Positions 23,528 through 34,565 of a stretch of 64,000 nt of DNA are shown piece by piece (the stretch's first letter is position 1; every line of letters begins with the position of its first letter). The stretch is taken from NCBI GenBank assembly GCA_014529385.2, contig CM043958.1, positions 137,431,043 through 137,495,042 on the forward strand, written 5' to 3'. The DNA comes from Adiantum capillus-veneris (lineage: Eukaryota; Streptophyta; Polypodiopsida; Polypodiales; Pteridaceae). Made by a program: the position numbers and the translations under genes. The notes beneath the pieces are model-generated. The model was not told the origin of the DNA. It saw nothing but the letters and a program-made list of their open reading frames with translations, and did not search any database.

Positions 23528-26473
23528 TTACATGAAAGATCGATGAATACGAGAGTGCACAAGTAAAGAGAATTTGTAAGCCACACCTCCAACTTGCTTG
23601 AGTATCGTAAAATGCCCGCAACATCTCAGAGACAATTTAGGTGTTGCCTCAGTTTTTAGACTTCTTGAATGTTTTGGCACACGTAAAAATACCTCTTTCC
23701 CTTCCATGAAGGTTACTTGCCAGCGTTTCTCATCAACATACTTTTTTGTATCTGTCATGTGCTTGCCGAACATTTTGACAAGGAAGTTTCAACATATCCA
23801 TGTGATCTTGAAGAAAATCCTTGATTTGCTGAAGTTTCTCAGTTGCCAAGCTCACTATAACTAATAATCTAGGTCGAGAAACATACATAAGCATGAAAGG
23901 AATAAAACCACTTGTCACATGCTTTACATTATTGTTAAAAAAAACTCTATAAAAGGGAGACAATCTCCCCAATCAGATTGCTTTTTGCTGACATATGCTC
24001 TTAGTAGATCCTGATTAATACCTTTAGTTGACCATCCATTTTTGGATGATTTACAGTTCTAATGTTGCATTGTGCGGCCAATCATTTAAACACAGTCCTC
24101 TAGAAATGATTGTTTAGCTTGGGATCACAATCACTCACAATATTGTTAAAAAACCCATACATTATATACAGATTTTCAACAAATAACTTCGCTAACTCTA
24201 GAGTTTTAATTGTGGACTTGGTTGGAATAAACTTGCAAAAGTTAAGTCAACCGCTCTACTACCACCCATCCTGAGTCATGACCTTGTACAGTGGTTGGTA
24301 AACCCTTAATAAAATCCATAGAGATACTTTTCTATTTACCATCGAGAATCTCCAAAGGATACAAGAGTCGTCTTGCTTTTAGGCGCTCTACTTTATTAAC
24401 TTGACATGTTTGGCAATGCAAGACATAGTCTTGAACATACTTGTATAAACTTGGCCACAATAAAAATGTTGTCTTACAAGTGTATACATTTTCTTTTTGC
24501 TTGGGTTCTCTACACTAGGATTGTCATAACATTCATAAAGAATTTGGCGTCAAATGTCTGCATCCATCAATACACAAACTCTCCCCTTGTGGAATAGGTA
24601 CCCAATATCTATGGAAATTTTTTTCCATTGTTGTAGCTCATCACCCAAAAGAGGAGAATTGGGTGTGGAGATGAAAGACACACTGTCAACATTGGAGTGA
24701 GAAGGATCTCTCATTTTCACATGGCTCCACACTTTGGAGTATGTTTTGTCATGCTCATATTTGACCTTTAAAACTCCAAAAACTCACTTTGAAACTCTAT
24801 AAGAAGAAGAGATTTGATCTTAGGTATACGGCTAAGAGCATTAGCTACCACATTGTATTTTCCTTTACGATTCTGAAGCTTTGCATCATACTCATGAAGA
24901 ATCTTAGTCCACTTGTCCTTTTGACCCTTCAAATCGGTTTGTTGTGTAAACCATTTGATACTTTATGGTCAAACACAATCTCAGACTGAACCCCATACAA
25001 ATAATGTCACCACATTTTCAAAGTGAACATTATTGCATAGAGTTATTTTTTGTGAGGAATAATTTTGATGTACAAAATCAAGTTTCTTGCATTCAAATGC
25101 GAATAGCCTTCCCTCTTGCAAAAGGACTGCTCCAATAGCATGATTACTAGCATCTATTTCTAATACAAACGGTTTCATAGGGTCCACAATAGCTAAAATA
25201 GGAGTTGTAGATAAGTCAACCTTGAGATTCTTAAAACTTTGTTGTTTAGCTTCTTCCCATTGAAATGTTTCCCCCTTGGCTTTCAATTGGTCCACCGTCA
25301 CATAGGAACATCAATATAAGCATAGTTTTAAACGAACCGTCGATAAAACTTGCAAATCCCAAGAAAATCTAAATCTCTTCTAGATTTTTGAGAGAAGGCC
25401 ATCTCTGGATGGCATCCACTTTGGATTTATCCATATGAAATTTGACAGCTAAGTTACATGTTCCAAATAGTGAATCTCCAGCTCCTTGAGAAAATCACAC
25501 TTGGATTCCTTGGCATATAACTTGTTTTTTTGTAGCAATTCAAATACATGCTTTAGATGGTGTAAATGCTCTTCCTAAGAGGCACTATACACTGGGATGT
25601 CATTGAGAAAAACCATAACAAACTTGCGAGATATGATTACAAAACACTATCCATAAGCATCGTGAAAGTAGCTGGCGCATTGGTAACCCGAAGGGAATAA
25701 CCAAAAACTCAAAGAGTCCAAACCGTGTTTGAAAAGCAGTTTTAGGTATATCAGCAAGCCTAATGCGGACTTGATGATACCCTAACCACAAATTAATCTT
25801 TGTAAAGATATGAGCATGGGTGAGTTTATCAAATAACTCATTCACTCTAGGGCAATGGATACTTATTCTTAACAATAATCACGTTCATGCCATGGTAATC
25901 TACGCACATACACATACTGTCATCCTTTGTCTTCACCAACAAAATGAGAGAGGTCCTAGTGAAGAATTGGATTGTATGAACCCTCTACTGATGTAGTTAG
26001 CAAGGTAATGTTTCACCTCAATGGTCTCAAAATGACTCATTCTGTAGGGTGGTTTACTAACGGGCTTACTACCTGCAACTACCTCTATGCCATGTTCAAT
26101 AGTACGTGTCGACGATAACCTTGGTCAAATCATCCGAAAACACATTCTTGTATTCCATTAATAATTCTTTTAATTTACTAGCAACATTATCAACATTTAT
26201 TAAAACATTATCAACATTTGACAAGAAATAACAAAGCGAGCAACACAAAAAGAGTTCTCCTAGTTCATCTTGGGAAGATAACTTCATAAGCTTGGTTATA
26301 CAAATAAATGGCAAGAAAGGAATATCCTTTTTCCCCAACAACAGCACATGCACGCCATTGGATTTGAACATCACAACTATTATGCTATATCTACGCTTCG
26401 CTGATGACCCTAACCCATTAGGTCTTCCCAATCTCAAAAAAATACAAAGTCTTTTAAAATACATTAAGTGCAT
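23528..26473 (-). mobile_element. Ty3/gypsy pol relic, minus strand
   Basis: Reading 26473 to 23528: RT N-terminal lead, RT fingers/palm ([29 protein letters not shown], 25600-25875), RNase H (EIDASNHAIGAVLLQEGRL, 24981-25301), integrase zinc-binding and core (HCQTCQVNK, SMDFIKGLP, about 24000-24480) and the integrase C-terminal region (SGFIPFMLMY, GKEVFLRVPKHS, 23528-23972). Gag, protease and LTRs are not seen. The RT catalytic box reads FLND and the integrase Glu position reads Lys (MDGQLKV), so both enzymes are inactive even apart from the stops. Confidence 0.85.
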
Positions 26474-26609
26474 AAGTGAAGGATGAGTTTAGGAAATGAA
26501 ATGATAGATGAAGGTGGAAAGTCAAAAGACCTTTTGTGTCCATATAAAGAAGTATTTCTCTTCTCTTTTATTTTCCCTTTAGCATTTTCTTCTCTTTAAA
26601 ATGTCCTTG

Positions 26610-26610
<1 letters not shown>

Positions 26611-26680
<70 letters not shown>
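26611..26680. repeat. Compound (CT)n(CA)n microsatellite
   Basis: CT units to about 26652, then CA units to about 26680. Confidence 0.97.
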
Positions 26681-26683
<3 letters not shown>

Positions 26684-26689
26684 GTCATA

Positions 26690-27862
26690 TCCGTCCTTTC
26701 TAGCTAATACTGTTGCAAATCTACGTGCGTCGTCATTGCCCGTTTCTACATGATATAGGATAACACATCGTTTTTGTTTTTGTTAAGGGAATCTTTGAAT
26801 TAGGAATACCTTTTAATTCTTTTGGAGCCATTAGGAATATCTTTTAACGCATATAACCACTCTCGACTAAGCACCACATCTTTTCAATCCATATTGTTGG
26901 CAGTCAAATCAGATGGGCATCCTTCGAGTCGACCCCTTCATTTTTGAGCCCCAAATTTTGATATTCGTTATTCTCCAAAAAGCCTTTATAATTATATGAG
27001 AGTCTCTGATTTGATCATATCATCTTGAGTCTATTTGTGCTACATCCGACTTGTATAATTTGTAAATGAGTCTGAGCCTTGTAAAGTTAGCCACTGGCCA
27101 AGTGAGCCCTAGGTATAAAGCACATTTTGTAAAGTGGGAAAAGGGACACTTTTCATTATCAAAGTTAGAGTTTTGGAGCGTACAACTAAGAGTGGCTACT
27201 CTCATGCGCCTTGTAATCCTCATATCTTGAGCTCTAGTAATCACATTTCAATTTTGAAACTTGCAATGTGTTCCTTGTCCATTGCTCTTCCATTCAAGTA
27301 TATTCATTGTCGATTCTGTTGTGGTTTATGACTACATGTTAGTAGCCTAAATTTGTTGTTTTAAGTGTGTTAATGACTATTTTTTGACATTCCGACCATA
27401 GGAGAGCATTCCTAGAACCTAAGCCGACCTTTCTACTATGTTCTTTTGCAGTTTCCAGGACCTTGATCATGGTGGATTGTGATTTTGGTACCTCATCGGA
27501 TTGCAACCAAACTTGGTAGGTTAGTGCCCCTAAGTGTCATGGACCTCCTCCCAAAGTTTCGTAGCATTTAAACTTCATTCGAGTGCCGAGATATGTCGAT
27601 GACTGAGTGTAGTGACAAAGGACATAAGCAGATGGTCTAATCCAAGAGTGATAGATTTGCATGTGCTAGAGATATTGTCGTTCTATAGGTTCACTTCTTG
27701 AGCTTGACATCCTCAAAGAGTCTCCACGCCCCATCCAAATCGCATCCTTGAGTATTGACATTATATTAGTGTCAAAAAGCTACACTATAGACGTCTATAT
27801 GGTGACCCGCTAACGTTGGTGTTGTTACCAAGGATAGCGATCCTTAGGTAGCCGACGGATAT
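26690..27862. other. Non-coding stretch before gypsy fragments
   Basis: No domain, RNA gene or strong repeat recognised. The last few hundred bases may be decayed gag sequence of the element that follows, but no motif proves it. Confidence 0.4.
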
Positions 27863-28417
27863 GTGGAGAAACCATTAGGAATGTTGAAACAAGTAATTGT
27901 ATCCTCACGTGGGATACAATACAAACATACCTTTGTTGTAGTAGATTTCAAAAAAGGCAACAACTTTGAAGTTATTTTGGGACGACCATTTATGTGTCAA
28001 CTCAAGATGGTTCAAAATTGGGTTTATGACCATCTCTACTTACGGCACAAAGGAGTTACAACTAGGATTAACACAAAAGACCATAGTTACAAGGACATAA
28101 ACCAAACCCTAATAGAAGATTTTGCTATCAATACGGATGATGGAACACAGTTGCCTGCTTGGTTAGTGAAGGATGCTTATATTTGTATGTGTGGAGCATT
28201 GGAATGCGAAAGCCTAAGAAAGAAAGATTGCATCCTAGAGCGCTCAATAAAAGATAGTTACTATATGAAGGAACCATTTCCACAGGAGTTTGAACCATTT
28301 GGATGGGAGAAAGTACTGGCGACTCTTGATGTCTGTATCAACGATATAACCAATACGACATTTTGCAACAAGGATGGTTACGACATAATGCCCTTTTTAA
28401 TGGTAACCGCTATCTAA
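27863..28417 (+). pseudogene. Gypsy protease-region fragment
   Basis: An uninterrupted 184-codon frame beginning EKPLGMLKQVIVSSRGIQY and containing the retropepsin C-terminal strand FEVILGRPFMCQL, followed by the spacer typical of one gypsy lineage (VYDHLYLRHKGVTTRIN). The catalytic Asp-containing N-terminal half is missing upstream. It ends at a stop after a low-similarity tail. Confidence 0.7.
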
Positions 28418-29660
28418 AAAACAGAAGATAGATTTGAAATGACAAAAACGAAAGAGACAATTGATTGCAAACGGATACTGGACAAAGTTTCTATACGGGA
28501 TCTTTCATACGGTAACAAAATGAAAATTACCATGATTCAAGGAGCGACAATTCAGGAAACGATGCGAAAGACGAACTTTCACGTGGCTCTGGAAACGAAA
28601 ATACAACAAAATTAAATGAGCCGATTTTTTAGAGACAAAAGAGATATAAGATGAAACAAACAAAGAAACAACAAAACAAGATTGAGAAACCAATGCAAAA
28701 GTTGATGACCAAAAGACAATATCTCATGCTCATGGGAGCAGATGATTTTGTTTGAGAAGAAATCACCAAAAAACCCTTGAAGTTGATAGATTTTTGAGCA
28801 AACTCAAAGAAACAAGCAAAAATCAAAGAAAAGTCTGAAAAGCAAACGACGATGTCAAAATATGAACGCAAAAGTGAATACCAAAAGTTAAAATGGACAT
28901 TAAAGGAGGTTTGTACTACAGAAATGGAAAGTGAGGGGGACTTAGAAACATTCGATGCACTATCTCATTACAAAAATTACACAATTCAAGACAGAGCAAC
29001 CAATGCGAGAGCCTAAAGAACCTAGAACGTCATATGATGGGCCTAAAAATGAAAAGAGAATTGATCTGGCAAAACCTAGGGAAGAACCGAGACCAGCTTA
29101 CATAGCCACGAAACTCACCGAAGGAGAAGAGCAGTTGTTGATAACTACCCTCTAACATTATAGAGATGTGTTTGCATGGTTGTACAAAGATCTTAAGGGG
29201 GTAGATCCAAGCATCTACCAAAACATGATACCCTTGGAGAGCAATGCTAAATCGCATTGACAATGTCTCTATACCTATAATAAAACATTTACAAAAAAAA
29301 TCAAAGAAGAGATAGACAAGCTAAAAGATGCAGAGTATCTATAAGATCAAACACACAAAGTGGGTGTCACTAATTGTAATGGTGTCCAAAAATAATGGTA
29401 AATTATGAGTATGCGTAAATCTCAAACGGGTGAACGCTACTATGATCAAAGACAACTATCCATTGTCCATCACCGACCGTGTGATTAAAAGAGTCGCTGG
29501 AAAGGAAGCCTATAGCTTTCTCAATGGCTTTTTGGGCTATAACCAGCTTACAATCAAGTTGGAGGATCAACATAAAATAGTGTTTGCAATATAATGGGGC
29601 ATATTTGCATATCGAGTGATGCCATTTGGTCTAACCAATGCATCTGCCACACTGGTGAAG
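28418..29660 (+). mobile_element. Gypsy linker and reverse transcriptase fragment
   Basis: 28418-28950 is stop-riddled charged spacer. From 28955 the frames give EGEEQLLITTL, YRDVFAWLYKDLKGVDP, KIKEEIDKLKDAEYL, NYPLSITD, GKEAYSFLNGFLGYN and FAYRVMPFGLTNASAT, the N-terminal two-thirds of a gypsy reverse transcriptase. It is broken by several stops and ends near 29660, before the catalytic YxDD motif. Confidence 0.75.
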
Positions 29661-29717
29661 ACTAGAGCACGTGTCAATGCTATGCAATATTCAACCTACG
29701 TGAAACTATCATAATTC

Positions 29718-30032
29718 ATGGTTGAAACAACTCAGATTGAACTCAAAGGGGCTAATAGAGAAACCATGGTTAGTTTGGGACAAGCCAATGTCTCAATTAA
29801 CATAGATAGTAACCATTGTCCACATTGCTTTCACATCATGACAGACACAGATCTCAATGCAAAAATCATTTTGGGTGTTTCATGGATGCAAATTTACAAG
29901 GTTGTTCCCAACTGGAGAGATGACATGCTAAATTATTATATCAAGGATAAGCCTTACGTTACGCCCTTCGCACAAAAAGACCACATATGGGATGAACAAC
30001 AACATTCAGACTACTTCGACACAAGAGACTAA
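29718..30032 (+). pseudogene. Second retroelement protease-like fragment
   Basis: A 104-codon frame with IELKGANRETMVSLGQANVS, a Cys/His-containing segment HCPHCFHIM and the retropepsin closing strand AKIILGVSWMQ. It lies after, not before, the reverse transcriptase fragment, so it comes from another element or a rearrangement. The catalytic Asp motif is absent. Confidence 0.6.
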
Positions 30033-30039
30033 CTGTCCA

Positions 30040-31525
30040 CACATCGACAAGAATTACTCGCAAACGATCGTGAAAGAAAGGTTACAAAAGTTTGGATCCG
30101 GAAATCAATCATGGCATCAAAGCCGAAAAAGATATGGATTAAAAAAAAAAAAGCTTGCTAATCAATCTCGTCCCTTGATGCAATGTGGCTTCCCAATTAG
30201 TAGAACAACACATCCTAAATAATGCCATCACCCAAACTTAAATTTCATGCTTCGACAGGCTTACCAAACTACCAATGCATTCCCAAAGCTAACTTGGATA
30301 AGCCAAAGAAACCAACAACAACCAATTGAGAATGGAGACTGAAACCATCAAACAACCAAACCTTGTCACAGTCTCTCAAAAGAAGCCTCAAATGGATCCC
30401 TAAAGTCCGAGCCAATCATCTAATTGGGTCACCACACAAAGGATGATCACAAAACCAAGCATTAAGGAGAGGGCATTACAGCTTCAACAACTTCTGTTCG
30501 GTAAACACATCATTAATGAAACCTCGCCAGCAAAAACCACTGAAAAAATCATATCATGCACAACGTTGTGTTACCCAATGCATCTCTTCTCTAGCACAAT
30601 AGGGCCATCTTACACAGCCTTGCATATCATGCACACCGCACAAACCTTCATCTGGGGGCACTCTGAATGGGGGAGTAGTAATAGCTACAGTACTTGGAGT
30701 AGCATATTGCAAGATATTAAGCTCCAAGATGTTGAGAGATTATGTGTACAATGTATAAAGTGTGTTTGATGCCACATTGACGAGATACTTAGAGTGAGAG
30801 TATGTACATATGAGTGAGAGAAATGATTTTGGAAAACAAATTGGCCAAAAAATAATAATTTCTAGTAATTTTCTTTCATTTTTACCCTAATAATGATAAA
30901 AATTTAATAAAGAGAGCCAAGAATTTTGGGTTTGAGATCTGAAAGCAAACGTCAAACCTACAAAGCAAGAGCTTTGAGCATGTCAAATATGGAAGGATTT
31001 GGTGTATGACAAAATTCCATGCCAAAATTTTGGCTAACTTAAAACGGATGAGAGTTGCAAAATGAAGAGCAAATATTGACCCAAAGTCCAAACAATGAGC
31101 CGTCTGAGTCGTAGGTGGTATATCATAAGAAAGATGGGAAAATAAGGTAAGTATGTACATTGCATTCGGGGGTAAGCCGGGCACATATAATCAAAATGGG
31201 TAAGATAGACCTCATGTACATTCAGCTAGTTCACAGAGAGAGCTAGAAAGCTTTTGTGACCTAGAGCACCTTGCAGCAGTTTTGCCTTCTACAGCCACAC
31301 CGAACACCGACACTTCACTAGATTGGACATGTATGATCTCTTCAGCTCTAGAACACCCAACAAGTGCACAAAAAATACAATCAATCAAATCAAAGATGGG
31401 ATTTGTGCAAACTATCAGAGGACTTTTGGGATGGGAAAATAGGTCTAAACTCAAAAAAAAGTTCATAGGAATGCTCCATTCATCACTGAGCACAGTATGG
31501 TTATGCATTCAAAGTTGCCAGATAG
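30040..31525. other. Non-coding stretch, no clear features
   Basis: Decayed AT-rich DNA. I see no domain, repeat block or RNA gene that can be supported. Confidence 0.45.
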
Positions 31526-31531
31526 GGTGGA

Positions 31532-31938
31532 ACATGGATCGCGATCCATGTCCCTGCACCTCAGATCCCAGAAGTAAGTTGTGCCAAAGGTTCCCTGAGA
31601 AAGCACCTTTACACTAATGTGATTATAGATGTAAAATGTTGTTGAACATGGATCGCAATCCATGTCCCCCAACATGCCAAAACAGAGAAATTTTTGTCCA
31701 TACAGTTTGACCTTGCCTTGGGGAATGTGCCTTGCAAATTTGGAGTGAATTGGACCTTGTAACCACCAAAAGCAAGGAAAATTGGGAAATTAGTCTGCAA
31801 ATGGTCATTTTGATCCACACAAGGAAATTTTAGTCCAAACTTAGAAGAAAAGTGCATTAGAGGTCTGGTAAACATGTTGGGAACATGCTCATGAAGTTTG
31901 GTCAAATTCTATGTCTGCACATGGATCGCCATCCATGA
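31532..31938. repeat. Three copies of a palindromic 20-mer
   Basis: ACATGGATCGCGATCCATGT at 31532-31551 is a perfect 20-bp palindrome. ACATGGATCGCAATCCATGT at 31646-31665 and ACATGGATCGCCATCCATGA at 31919-31938 are near-palindromes differing at the centre (and the last base of the third). The intervening DNA is not obviously repeated. Confidence 0.9.
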
Positions 31939-32506
31939 CCCCATAGCCAAATTTTGCTAATTTTCAGTGGAAAGTTTTTGTATAAGTTGCAAAATGTGCC
32001 ATGCATCTTCAATTTAGTTCTTGAAGCTAGAAAATGCTTCTTTTGTCAAAGTTAGCAACAATATCAGAGAGTCAGAGTCTGAAAGTGTGATTTTGGCTTA
32101 AGTGCAAAGATAGAGTAAATTGTGAACTTGAAGTAGTGCAAAAGAGAGCCAAGGAATGCTCACCAAATGATCAAAACTTGCTAGGGAACTTAGGAAAATC
32201 AAACAGACTCCAATTGGGCTAGAAATCAAGCTACTTAGGGCTTGGGCATTACTCCAATCCCAAGCCATTAGCAAATTGCAAACCAGATTGATCACAATCA
32301 AGGGCCTAAATTGCCAACCAAAACCAAATATGGCAAAGTCGGACAAAATCAGGCCATAACTTGGGAAGCTGGGAAAACTAGAGAGAAACTTGTCCAAATT
32401 TGAAAATAACTTCACCAGTATGTTGGGATAGTCTATAAGAACAAGTTTCCCAAGTTTCACCCCAAATGGCCATCCTATGCTTTGTGACTCACATATGGCT
32501 TGCCAA
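31939..32506. other. Non-coding stretch between repeat blocks
   Basis: No coding domain or structure recognised. Confidence 0.4.
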
Positions 32507-33010
32507 AACCATCAATAGGCATAAGACCAAGCCATATGTAAGCACTAAAACCACAAATGGCAAGTGTTGGATAGCTATTTCCAAGTTTGTTCACGTTTCT
32601 TGGCACAAGGGCAAGCCATATGCAAGCTAGCAATCACGAATGGAAAGTGGGCAAACCGTTTCTAAAATCTGTTTGCGTTTTTTGGGTTAAAAACGCAAAA
32701 TAATAATAAAAAATGACACCATTTGTGCTTTGGGGATTGCATATGGATTTCCAAAGCCGCCAATAGGTAGAAGGGGAAGCCTTCTATAATCGGGTAACCA
32801 CACATGGTAAGTGAGCAAGCCGTTTTCAAAGTCCGTTTTCATTTTTTGGGGAAAAAAACAGCCAGTCTAATTACTATTTTGTGTTTTGCGCTTTGTATAT
32901 GGATTGCTGAAAACATCAATAGGCACAAGGGTAAGCCATTATGTGAGCAATCAATCACAAATGGTAAGTGGACATGCCATTTTTGAAGCCTGTTTTCATT
33001 TTTGGGGTTA
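32507..33010. repeat. Degenerate tandem repeats, ~155-bp period
   Basis: A module of the form CATCAATAGGCACAAGGGTAAGCC, an ATGTGAGCAATCAATCACAAAT-like part and a GTTTTCATTTTTTGGGG-like part recurs from about 32507, 32598, 32757 and 32911. The first copy is shorter. Divergence is high, so this is an old array. Confidence 0.7.
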
Positions 33011-33029
33011 TTCTTATTTGTTTCTAAAC

Positions 33030-33203
33030 AAGTTATGGTTATTGTTTATGTTCGAATATGGTTTGTACGAGAAGTTATGGCATACTTTACCATCGTCTTT
33101 CTCTGCAATCAAGTTATGGTTATTTTTTATGGTCGGACATGGTTTGTACAAAAATTTGTGGCATTCTTTTCTATCGTATTTGTTTGCAAACATGTTATGG
33201 TTT
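33030..33203. repeat. 81-bp tandem repeat, ~2.1 copies
   Basis: Units start at 33030 (AAGTTATGGTTATT), 33111 (same) and 33192 (partial, ATGTTATGG). Because 81 is a multiple of three, overlapping frames stay open here; this is a by-product of the repeat, not evidence for a gene. Confidence 0.8.
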
Positions 33204-33845
33204 TTGCATGTTTTTTGAATCAAATTATCACCAAATTTTTGAGAATTTACTTATAGTAGCATGATAGTATAGTTTTTACATTTTGATTGATTTGGAAGAG
33301 GAGTTGCGGATGCTAGCTAACAAATTTTATGGCTTGTTTTTGCCACAATCCATAAGTATTGTGAGAAAAAAACGTCAAGCTCACTTATTTTTTTGGGCAT
33401 AGTGTGGTTCTTTATTGTAGCTATTGAAAATGGTTGTCCATAGGTCATTTATAGTAGCTACAGTAAGAAATCAGCATTGGGCCAAAAGAAATTTGCAAGT
33501 TCTAACATCGGTATTTCCATCACACATGCTGGCCATTATATTGTCGGTGATATCGACACAAATACTAACGGTTATACCGATGTTATGAGGTCACCAAAAA
33601 TATCAACGCTTGTACCGATGTAGAGCCAAATTTATAAACGTTTAAAAATGCCGGTATGAGCGATTGTATCTCGTGGTTGCTTCTTGTCGTGCTATTATTT
33701 CAACACTAAACTTTCATGCTCAACTTTAGTGGGCCTCAATGTCACATTGAGTCACACCATTGATTCATGGCCTAAGGTCCTAAAGGTCTTGAAATTGACA
33801 TGAATTTTTGGCTTTCAAAAACAAAAGAAGAACATTGACTATTGG
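33204..33845. other. Non-coding stretch downstream of the LINE 3' end
   Basis: Contains a 12-bp inverted repeat, TAACATCGGTAT (33503-33514) and ATACCGATGTTA (33574-33585). Otherwise no feature recognised. Confidence 0.5.
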
Positions 33846-34565
33846 TTTTTTTTTTAAAGTGCTCAGTTGAGCTTGAACTGTATTAATCACAAAAAGTTAC
33901 AATCAACCCTAGCATATCCTTTGCACAAGGAACTCCATAAAGGAATACACCATAGGGGATGCACCTCCACAACTTCTCTTACTTGTTAAGCTTGCAATTT
34001 TAATTCCTTCCACAAAGGATATTCCTCCTGCATGACTCTATAATAGAATTTGTGTCAAGAGGCTCACATTTCTTTTGAAAAAGTAACTCTTTCTAGACTA
34101 CCATATTGTCCTCAATATTGTAGCTCTTATAATGCAGATGTCAGTCAATGGATCCTCATTGTCAATGTATCTAGTGCCCATAGCTAGGTCACATCTAAAG
34201 AAGGGAGTTTTCAGATGTATGAATACCCACCTGCAAACCATGCGTGTGAAGTTTTTGATTTTGGGACATCCCCAGAATAGGTGTGTGAGGGTTTCATTTG
34301 GGTGCTTGCATCTGACACAAGAACCTTCGGCTAGTCCTCTGGCTTTGGCTTTATCTCTAGTTAGTGCAAATCCAAAGAGAACCTTTCAAAGGAAGACTTT
34401 GTCTCTCTCTTCACATTTGGCTTTCCATATGTTTCCGACTACTTGAGACCATTTGCTTGTAGCCCACTTTTTGGACCAGATCTTGTTGAGGTGTTCACTG
34501 CAAGCCTCTGAATCTTTCCAATCCAGTGGTGTGGAGCAGGGAGGAAGGGTTAGGTGTGAGATTTT
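33846..34565 (-). mobile_element. LINE (non-LTR retrotransposon) 3' part with poly(A) tail
   Basis: On the - strand the sequence encodes the zinc-binding region that follows LINE reverse transcriptase: HLNKIWSKKWATSKWSQVV, FLWKVLFGFALTRDKA, then CVRCKHPNETLTHLFWGC (C-x2-C...H...C, about 34260-34330). It continues through an untranslated end to a run of A on the - strand (T10 at 33846-33855), a normal LINE 3' terminus. The reading frame meets the LTR of the chromovirus at 34566. Confidence 0.8.

Noticed and set aside
32507-33203. Possible CRISPR-like spaced repeats
   Set aside because: Units are long, degenerate and directly tandem without unique spacers; the genome is eukaryotic.
32886-33264. 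Three overlapping open frames, Phe/Val-rich
   Set aside because: Side effect of an 81-bp tandem repeat, a multiple of three; no motif or start context.
33503-33585. 12-bp inverted repeat as transposon termini
   Set aside because: Arms only 60 bp apart with no target duplication and no coding content; chance or a minor hairpin.
34132-34446. 104-codon open frame on +
   Set aside because: Shadow of the LINE zinc-binding region, which reads on - with CVRCKHPNETLTHLFWGC.
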